From positions 5,475 through 38,120 of the forward strand of contig NZ_JAIEWN010000051.1 of the NCBI RefSeq assembly GCF_019599295.1: DNA of 32,646 nt, written 5' to 3'. Positions 10,515 to 16,173 of this stretch are shown here, piece after piece. This stretch comes from Oscillochloris sp. ZM17-4. GTDB taxonomy: Bacteria > Chloroflexota > Chloroflexia > Chloroflexales > Chloroflexaceae. The first letter of the stretch is position 1. The number at the start of each line of letters is the position of its first letter. A program made the position numbers and the translations under genes. Below the pieces are notes generated by a model. It was not told the origin of the DNA, searched no databases, and saw only the letters and a list, made by a program, of their open reading frames with translations.

Positions 10515-11600
10515 CTCGCTCGCCCATACGCGGTTCGCTTGATTAGCTTGAGCCGGTTGATGTGCCCCTCGGTCAGACCGTTGGTCTCTTTGTACTTGAG
10601 TGCTCCCATCACTGCGTCCTTGTCGCGCACCCTCCGGTGAAGCCCTTCGCCCGTAGCTCACGCCAGAGTTGCCGACTATTCTGCTCCCCCGCTTGCCAAC
10701 GCTCTCGGAGATACGGTTCATACGGCGTGATACTCATACGTCGTGGCCGTGACGGTGGCCGTTCGGGAAAGCTTCCTGCCCGCAGCCAGAGCGCCACCGT
10801 CTGCCGTGTCAGCCCGACCCGCTGGGCAATCGCCTTCGGGCCGAGCCCCAAGCTCGCCAGCGCAATCACCTCCTCGTAGCGGGCAAGCCGGCGCTGTTCT
10901 GCTGGTGATCGTTGTGCTGGGCTGGTTTTGATGCTGGGCAGGGGGAGCGGATGAGGCAGAGGAGGTGGCTGTACTGCTTCGGTAGGTGGAGTCATCTGCT
11001 GAGCCCGCTCGTGATCGATGGCCTTGGCTGCCAGGCGTAAGCCCTGGTGGTTGCGCTGGATTACCCGTTCGCGTACCTCACCCGCGTTTTTGGCCAAATG
11101 GAAGCGATCCGCTACCTGGATAGCGTGCGGAGCGCCGATGCTGATCGCACGGCGGTAATCGGCCGAGCGATCACGAGTGACCAATTCAATACCTGGGTGG
11201 TTTTCTAACCAGGCTGCAGCAGTCTCGGCAGTTCGGTCGGGGAGGAGGTCACCCACAGTGTGACGCTCACCATCGGTGAGAATGGTGCCGAAGATCTGGC
11301 CTTTGCGAAAGGAAAAGTCATCGATGCCGAGCACGCGAGGTGGTGGAACGGTGGGAGAGGAAGCGGCATGAGCGCGTCGAAGCAGGGTGTCACCGCTCGC
11401 AGGCATCGCACTTCGAGCGCTCTGGCGAGCTCCAGCCTCACCACCAAATGCCAGAGCCAGGTCACGGAGCGTCTCATTACGAACTGGTAGCCCACCGCCC
11501 GCCGCGCCAGCGCCCGCCCTGACATCCAGCGCCTCAATCCTCGCGGCTCCGCGCCAGCCACGTACGCCGGCGATGTTTGATAGCGTGCGACCGGCGACGC
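10515..11600 (-). pseudogene. ISL3-family transposase remnant
   Basis: The DDE region of an ISL3 transposase is clear. It shows GIDDFSFRKGQIFGTILTD with the first Asp, then TAETAAAWLENHPGIELVTR, then IQVADRFHLAKNAGEVRERV with the second Asp. A helix-turn-helix follows (GLGPKAIAQRVGLTRQTVAL) with RERWQAGEQNSRQLWRELRA. At about 10637 the frame jumps directly to RDKDAVMGALKYKETNGLTE, which carries the third acidic residue, so roughly 130 residues seem deleted and the join is out of frame. The N-terminal zinc-finger part and the usual C-terminus after YGRAS are missing. No terminal repeats were found. It is a dead copy, and shares no ends with the 207-bp MITE. Confidence 0.85.
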
Positions 11601-11692
11601 CTGGCCCGCGCTGGGCCTGCCGCCGCTGCAACGCTGAGGTTGGCGCAACCGCGAAGTTCTGCCCCGGCTGCGGCGCGACCCTGGAGCTTTAG
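11573..11692 (+). pseudogene. C-terminal zinc-ribbon stump
   Basis: The last 27 or so codons read WACRRCNAEVGATAKFCPGC then GATLEL and stop: a C-x2-C ... C-x2-C zinc ribbon of the kind found at the end of SPFH, virion-core-like and similar bacterial proteins. The codons before it overlap the antisense of the ISL3 remnant, so the original N-terminus was probably lost when the element inserted. An ATG at 11573 exists but lacks a ribosome-binding site. It lies 81 bp before the DUF4352-like gene and may once have been its operon partner. Confidence 0.45.
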
Positions 11693-11773
11693 CCGCCTGC
11701 CGGGCGCATTTGCGCCTGGGCCTGTCCCTACACTGTGATCAGGAAACGTCTGCATCACAGAAAGGGACGACCG

Positions 11774-12618
11774 ATGTTCAAGAAGCTTGGCCTGGGCTGC
11801 CTGGGCCTGATCGGGGCGCTGTTCGTGCTGGGGGTGATCGGGGCCGCGCTGGGCGGCGGCCGCAGCCGTGAGGCCACCCTGGTGGCCACCGCCGCGCCAG
11901 CAGCCACCGAGGCGGGCCTTGTGGGCGAGGCGGTCGCGACCAACCCGGCGCCGACTGATGCGCCCGCTGCGATGGAGGCCCCGGCGGCGACGGCCACGCC
12001 AAGCGGGCCGCAGGTGTACACGGTCGGCGACGTGGTGCAGTTGGGCGATGTGGCCCTCGCCGTGCTCGGCTGGAGCAAGCCGGAGGGCACCCAGTTCGCC
12101 AAGCCCGAGGCGGGCAAGACTTGTTTGCGCGAATAAGTCCTGGGTCAAGCCCCACCGGCTGGCGACTGACGTCGCGCCGGAGCGGCGCTGCGCGCCGGGC
12201 GTCGGCCTTCGCCGACGCTGGAACCGCCCGCGTCGGCGGGCGGTTGGCCGGAGGCCCCCGCGCTGCGACGTCAGTCGCGAGCGGGGCCACCGACGCTCCC
12301 AGGTGTACCCAGCGCTTATTCGCGCTAACCAAGACTTTCATCGCCGTCGAGCTCCTAGTGCTCAACCAGGGCGCTCAGTCGGCCAACCTCTCCACCCTGG
12401 CCCAGATGAGCCTGAAGGACGGCGAGGGCCGGCGCTACACCATCGACCTGCTCGCCGCGATGGCCGTCGGCGGTGCGGCGCCCCAGGGCGAGCTCGCGCC
12501 AGGCGAGACCGTGCGCGGCCCGGTGGGCTTCCAGGTGCTGGCCGACGCCAGCGGGCTCTTGTTCATCTTCGACGGCGATATCTTCGGGGCGGGGAAGGTC
12601 TTCGTCCAGCTGCCGTAA
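11774..12618 (+). pseudogene. DUF4352-type secreted protein gene, interrupted by a MITE
   Basis: The N-terminus MFKKLGLGCLGLIGALFVLG (1-20) is a signal or anchor helix. An Ala/Thr/Pro-rich linker follows (about 35-80), then a beta-rich domain beginning YTVGDVVQLGDVALAVLGW. Translation hits a stop 4 codons into the inserted element. After the element the frame resumes as TFIAVELLVLNQGAQSANLS and ends FGAGKVFVQLP. Removing 215 bp (207-bp element plus one 8-bp duplication) restores GKTFIAVELLVLNQG, a typical DUF4352 core, and a protein of about 209 aa. The disruption looks recent, since both halves keep clean coding sequence. The start at 11774 has an AAAGGGA site. The function of DUF4352 domains is unknown; they are extracellular immunoglobulin-like folds. 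Confidence 0.88.
12123..12329. mobile_element. 207-bp MITE-like element, copy 2, with 8-bp target duplication
   Basis: The ends are GTTTGCGCGAATAAG at the left and CTTATTCGCGCTAAC at the right. It is flanked on both sides by CAAGACTT (12115-12122 and 12330-12337), an exact 8-bp target-site duplication. Inside, GCGACTGACGTCGC and GCGACGTCAGTCGC form a second, perfect inverted pair, so the element can fold almost end to end. Size and sequence match copy 1 at 6326-6532. It carries no transposase. Confidence 0.95.
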
Positions 12619-12624
12619 CGACGT

Positions 12625-12678
12625 GCGGAGATGGCGAGGCGGGCGGCATCGTGATGTCGCCCGCCTCGTCATCTCCGC
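12625..12678 (+). terminator. 21-bp hairpin after the DUF4352 gene
   Basis: Positions 12625-12645 pair with 12658-12678 with one mismatch; the 12-nt loop has an inner CATC/GATG pair. It begins 7 nt past the stop of the broken gene and ends just before the GGAG site of the next small ORF. There is no T-run. Confidence 0.7.
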
Positions 12679-12690
12679 AGGAGCGTGATG

Positions 12691-12921
12691 ATGATGGATA
12701 ACGCATCCCTATCCCGGCCCTCCACGGAGCGCCAGCGACTCATCGAGGGCTGGCTGCCGCTGGCACAGGAGGCCAACCAACGGTATGGCTGGGACCTGGA
12801 CGCCCCAGCGCTGGAATCTTTGATTATGAGCGCAGCAACAGCGCTGGAAAGAGCCGGGAGTACCGTAGCGTCGTATGCAATCCTCTGGTTCGCCTATCAG
12901 CGCCTGCGCCATGACGGGTGA
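12691..12921 (+). CDS. Small hypothetical protein
   Basis: A helical protein of about 76 aa that I do not recognise. It is rich in amphipathic segments (RQRLIEGWLPLAQEANQRYG; LESLIMSAATALERAG; ASYAILWFAYQRLRHDG) with many Trp and Tyr residues and no cysteine or membrane span. The start is one of four tandem codons (GTG 12685, ATG 12688, 12691, 12694); 12691 has the best spacing from GGAG at 12680-12683. Base composition is clearly less GC-rich than the flanks and continues so to 13020, suggesting foreign origin near the transposon scar. It could be a remnant of a larger accessory gene. Confidence 0.5.
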   Translation: MMDNASLSRPSTERQRLIEGWLPLAQEANQRYGWDLDAPALESLIMSAATALERAGSTVASYAILWFAYQRLRHDG

Positions 12922-13027
12922 CAGAGGCAACATCTGAACACCTTGTAACCATAGGGACAGGTAGTGATTTACTGCAAACGAAACCCCGCATCACTGAAGC
13001 CGAAAGTCAGCACCTACAACAAGCGCG

Positions 13028-14401
13028 CTACCCCCGCTTCGTCGCCGCCGAGATCCGCATCAGCAGGCCGATGATCAGGAAGTTGATCAGGACGGAGGAG
13101 CCGCCGTAGGAGATGAAGGGCAGGGTGATGCCGGTGAGCGGGATGAGCCGCAGGTTCCCGCCGATGATGATGATCGTCTGCACGGCGATGATCGTGGTCA
13201 GGCCGACGGCCAGCAGCTGCTCGAAGCCGCGGAAGCGCCCGGGGATGGAGAGGGCGATGTGGAAGCCGCGGAAGATCAGCAGCACGTAGGCGATCAGCAC
13301 GGCCAGCGTGCCGGCCAGGCCCATCTCCTCGCCGATCGCCGTGAAGATGAAGTCGGTGTGGATGGCCGGCACGATCGCCGGCACGCCCAGCCCCAGCCCC
13401 GCCCCGAAGATCTGCCCCGAGGCCAGGGCGTAGATCCCCTGCACGATCTGGTAGCCGTAGCCCTGCGCCACCGCCCACGGGTCCAGCCAGATCTCTACGC
13501 GCAGCGAGACCACCGGCAGGATCTGGTAGAGCGCGTAGGCCCCCACGCCGAAGGCCAGCACCGCCGCCAGCACGTACAGCGCCCGCCCCGTGGCCGTGTA
13601 GAGCATTGCCAGGAACACCCCGAACAGCAGCAGCGCCGCCCCCAGGTCGCGCTGGAAGACGATCGTCGCCATCGCCAGCCCCCACATGCCGATGATCGGC
13701 ACCAGGTACGGCAGCGGCGGCAGGGTCAGCGGGCCGAGCCGGTAGCCCGAGGAGACCACCTCGCGGTGCTCGTTCAGGTACGAGGCCATGAAGATCACCA
13801 GGATGATCTTTAGCAGCTCCGATGGCTGGAAGAGGAAGGCCCCGAAGTTAAACCAGACCTTCACCCCGCTGCCGTTCGGGTCCACGCCGAAGACGAAGGT
13901 GGCGAAGATCAGCAGCATGCCGGCGGCCAGCCAGATGTAGCGGTAGTGGTCGAGGACGTCGATCAGCGAGAGCCGCAGCCAGCGGATGCAGAGCTGGTCC
14001 CAGGGCACGAAGAGCATCAGGGCCAGCACGGCCACGCCGATCGTCACCCAGAGCGACTGCTTGGCGGCCACGCCGGCGTAAGTGTCGCCGTAGAGCGCCT
14101 GGAGGCTCGGGTCGAGCCGCGAGGTGAGCATCAGGCTGAGCCCGGCCAGCAGGGCCACCAGCGGCAGCAGCACCTGGTCGGCGTCGGGGCTGAGGAAGCT
14201 CAGGCCCACCGAGATGCCGATGAAGAGCAGCAGCGGCAGCGCCGAGGGCCAGAGGATGCTCAGCACCCCCGGCACGGTGGCCACAAACTCCCGCTGCTGC
14301 GTGGCCGCCACCACCAGCAGGTAGCCCGCCCCGAAGAAGAGCAGCACCGTGATCAGGAGCTGGAACTCGACCCCGCGAAATTGGCGCAGACGCTGGAGCA
14401 T
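13028..14401 (-). CDS. FtsW/RodA/SpoVE (SEDS) peptidoglycan glycosyltransferase
   Basis: A 457-aa polytopic membrane protein that polymerises lipid II in elongation or division. About ten TM segments are visible. SEDS landmarks are KVWFNFGAFLFQPSELLKI, HTDFIFTAIGEEMGLAGTL (the HTDFIF loop is where the catalytic Asp is usually placed) and the C-terminal LTGITLPFISYGGSSVL. I cannot decide between RodA and FtsW: no partner PBP is adjacent. The ATG at 14401 is chosen because the 20 codons further upstream are translated TTGAATG repeats. No Shine-Dalgarno site is present. It is downstream of the threonine ammonia-lyase gene, with a two-armed array filling the gap. Confidence 0.94.
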   Translation of the reverse strand: MLQRLRQFRGVEFQLLITVLLFFGAGYLLVVAATQQREFVATVPGVLSILWPSALPLLLFIGISVGLSFLSPDADQVLLPLVALLAGLSLMLTSRLDPSLQALYGDTYAGVAAKQSLWVTIGVAVLALMLFVPWDQLCIRWLRLSLIDVLDHYRYIWLAAGMLLIFATFVFGVDPNGSGVKVWFNFGAFLFQPSELLKIILVIFMASYLNEHREVVSSGYRLGPLTLPPLPYLVPIIGMWGLAMATIVFQRDLGAALLLFGVFLAMLYTATGRALYVLAAVLAFGVGAYALYQILPVVSLRVEIWLDPWAVAQGYGYQIVQGIYALASGQIFGAGLGLGVPAIVPAIHTDFIFTAIGEEMGLAGTLAVLIAYVLLIFRGFHIALSIPGRFRGFEQLLAVGLTTIIAVQTIIIIGGNLRLIPLTGITLPFISYGGSSVLINFLIIGLLMRISAATKRG

Positions 14402-14406
14402 AGTAG

Positions 14407-14470
14407 GAATGCTGAATGTTGAATGTTGAATGGTGAATGTCCGGCATTCACCATTCAACATTCAACATTT
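14407..14470. repeat. Two-armed heptamer array (GAATGTT type) with TCCGG loop
   Basis: The left arm (14407-14439) reads GAATGCT, GAATGTT twice, GAATGGT, GAATG. The loop is TCCGG. The right arm (14445-14470) reads CATTCAC, CATTCAA twice, CATTT. The variant unit GAATGGT in the left arm is mirrored by CATTCACCATTC in the right arm, so the pairing is kept where the repeat varies. It spans the gap between the ilvA stop and the SEDS start. Confidence 0.95.
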
Positions 14471-14474
14471 AAAA

Positions 14475-15704
14475 TTAAAACTCGGCCACGTCCCGCTGGC
14501 ACGTGTAGCCCGCCTCGGCCATGCGGGCGATCACCGCCTGGGCGTGATCCTCGCCGCGTATCTCCAGCACCAGCTCGACGCCGACCTTGGTGACGGGCAG
14601 GTGCCACTCGGCCCGCCGGTGGAAGACCTCGACGATGTTCGCGCCGGCGGCGGCCACCGTGCTGATCAGGCGGGCCAGGTTGCCCGGCCAGTCCTCGACG
14701 ATCGTGCGCAGCAGCAGGTAGCGACCCTGGTGAACCATGGCCGTCTGCAGCACCCGTGTCAGCAGGGTCGGGTCGATGTTCCCGCCGCACAGGATGGTCG
14801 CGGCCGTCTCGCCGGGGCGCAGCCCGACCTTGCCGGCCATCAGGGCGGCCACGCCGGCGGCCCCGGCGCCCTCCACCACCAGCCGGCTGTTCTGGAGCAC
14901 GTGGGCGATCGCCAGCACGATCTCGTCCTCCTCGACCGTCACCACGTCGTCCACGAGCTCGCGGATGATCGGCAGGGTCAGCTCGCCCGGCCGCTTGACG
15001 GCGATGCCGTCGGCGATGGTGTTGGCCGCGCTGGCGCTGACGGGCTGGCCGGCGCTGAGCGATGCGGGCACCGGCGCGCAGCCGGCGGCCTGCACGCCGA
15101 CGATCCGCACGTCGGGGCAGAGCGCCTTGATCGCGATGGCGATCCCGCCGATCAGGCCGCCGCCGCCGATCGGCACCACCAGCAGGTTGATCCCCGGCAG
15201 GGCCTCGGCCAGCTCCAGGCCGATCGTGCCCTGGCCCGCGATCACCCGCGGGTGGTCGAAGGCGTGCAGGTAGGTCAGCCCGCGCTCCTGCTGGAGCATG
15301 CGGGCGTGGGCCACGGCGTCGTCGAAGCTGGCCCCGTGCAGGATGACCTCGGCGCCCAGCCGGCGCGTGGCGACGACCTTGGTCAGCGGGGCGCGCTCGG
15401 GCATGACGATCACGGCCCTCACGCCGGTGAGCTGGGCGGCCATGGCCACGCCCTGGGCGTGGTTGCCCGCCGAGGGCGCGATCACCCCGCAGGCCCGCTC
15501 CTCGGCGCTCAGGTGCATGATCGTGTTGTAGGCCCCGCGGATCTTGAACGACCCGCTGTGCTGGGTGTTCTCGGCCTTGTACCAGATGGTGGCGCCCAGC
15601 TCGGATGAGAGGCGCGCGGCGGGCAGCAGCGGCGTGGCGATGATCATGTCGCGCAGGGTGCGCCGCGCCGCCTGGATGTCTGCGAGGGTGACGGGTAGGC
15701 TCAT
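14475..15704 (-). CDS. ilvA: Threonine ammonia-lyase with ACT domain
   Basis: This PLP enzyme deaminates threonine to 2-oxobutanoate (isoleucine precursor or threonine catabolism). The product is 409 aa, the short form. PLP Lys54 is in SGSFKIRGA, the phosphate loop is PIGGGGLIGG, and SAGNHAQGVA is the substrate loop. A single C-terminal ACT domain (about 330-409) begins YLLLRTIVEDWPGNLARLIS. The single ACT puts it between catabolic TdcB and long biosynthetic IlvA, so the symbol is tentative. ATG at 15704 or 15710; the extra upstream codons in the frame are heptamer repeats. Neither start has a Shine-Dalgarno site, and the array arm touches the 15710 codon. Confidence 0.94.
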   Translation of the reverse strand: MSLPVTLADIQAARRTLRDMIIATPLLPAARLSSELGATIWYKAENTQHSGSFKIRGAYNTIMHLSAEERACGVIAPSAGNHAQGVAMAAQLTGVRAVIVMPERAPLTKVVATRRLGAEVILHGASFDDAVAHARMLQQERGLTYLHAFDHPRVIAGQGTIGLELAEALPGINLLVVPIGGGGLIGGIAIAIKALCPDVRIVGVQAAGCAPVPASLSAGQPVSASAANTIADGIAVKRPGELTLPIIRELVDDVVTVEEDEIVLAIAHVLQNSRLVVEGAGAAGVAALMAGKVGLRPGETAATILCGGNIDPTLLTRVLQTAMVHQGRYLLLRTIVEDWPGNLARLISTVAAAGANIVEVFHRRAEWHLPVTKVGVELVLEIRGEDHAQAVIARMAEAGYTCQRDVAEF

Positions 15705-15710
15705 ATACAT

Positions 15711-15779
15711 AATGTTGAATGCTGAATGCTGAATGTTGAATGCCGACATTCAGCATTCAACATTCAGCATTTAACATTA
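15711..15779. repeat. Two-armed heptamer array (GAATGTT/GAATGCT) with CCGA loop
   Basis: The left arm is 15711-15742, the loop is CCGA (15743-15746), and the right arm is 15747-15779 with CATTCAG, CATTCAA, CATTCAG, CATTTAA, CATTAA. GAATG cores pair throughout; the 2-nt linkers pair fully or as wobble at most positions. The outermost right unit contains the stop codon of the 69-aa gene. Confidence 0.93.
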
Positions 15780-15986
15780 ATCCCCCAGCTCCTCGTGCAC
15801 GTTGGCCGCCTGGGAGGCCACCAGGCGGAATCGCCGGGCGCTGTCCTTGTCGCCCGCGCCCTCGGCCGCGCGCATCAGGATGCCGGCGGCGTACTGGAGC
15901 TGCCGCAGCTCCTCGCGTCGGCCCTCCAGCCGGTCCTGCGCGATCTCGCGCTCCATATGGGTGATGATCTGGTCGATGCTTAGCAT
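15777..15986 (-). CDS. Small helical hypothetical protein (69 aa)
   Basis: The ATG at 15986 has an excellent AAAGGAG site 5 nt upstream, which makes this a real gene. The 69-aa product is acidic-basic and fully helical (MLSIDQIITHMEREIAQDRL; EELRQLQYAAGILMRAAEG; SARRFRLVASQAANVHEELG), with no cysteine or membrane span. I do not recognise a family. It heads the ilvA-SEDS gene string. An extended -10 (TGGTACAAT) lies 56-64 nt upstream, with a 20-bp palindrome beyond it. The stop codon is shared with the heptamer array. Confidence 0.78.
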   Translation of the reverse strand: MLSIDQIITHMEREIAQDRLEGRREELRQLQYAAGILMRAAEGAGDKDSARRFRLVASQAANVHEELGD

Positions 15987-16041
15987 AGCTGCTCCTTTGT
16001 CGCTCGTGCGGGCGCTTCGTCGCGCCCCCCACGCTGCACGT

Positions 16042-16050
16042 ATTGTACCA
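16042..16050 (-). promoter_or_regulatory. Extended -10 promoter element before the 69-aa gene
   Basis: The minus strand reads TGGTACAAT, the same extended -10 as before the sigma gene at 7612-7620. It lies 56-64 nt before the start codon at 15986. The -35 region would be at about 16065-16070, weak, next to the palindrome at 16071. Confidence 0.5.
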
Positions 16051-16070
16051 TCTGCCGCGCCGCGTCTGTC

Positions 16071-16090
16071 GCAGATCGCATGCGATCTGC
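16071..16090. promoter_or_regulatory. 20-bp perfect palindrome in a divergent promoter region
   Basis: GCAGATCGCATGCGATCTGC is a perfect, gapless dyad. It lies between the minus-strand -10 at 16042-16050 and the plus-strand TATAAT at 16136-16141, a natural place for an operator controlling both the 69-aa/ilvA side and the NTPase side. The binding protein is unknown. Confidence 0.55.
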
Positions 16091-16135
16091 TCAGGAGCTG
16101 CAGGGGCTGCGTACCCGTTCTGGCCGGCGCTCTAG

Positions 16136-16141
16136 TATAAT
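16136..16141 (+). promoter_or_regulatory. -10 box TATAAT before the NTPase gene
   Basis: A perfect TATAAT lies 32 nt before the start codon at 16174, leaving a leader of about 26 nt. No good -35 is seen at the right spacing, so an activator or another contact may be needed. Confidence 0.5.
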
Positions 16142-16173
16142 GGGGCATCGCATGACTGCCAGAAGGATGCCCT

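Noticed and set aside
10515-11600. The ISL3 remnant as the parent of the 207-bp MITE
   Set aside because: An 8-bp duplication fits ISL3 and several other families, but no MITE-like ends were found around the remnant.
12918-13109. A 63-codon plus-strand frame overlapping the end of the SEDS gene
   Set aside because: It starts at a GTG overlapping the previous stop, has no ribosome-binding site, and its second half is antisense to the conserved SEDS C-terminus.
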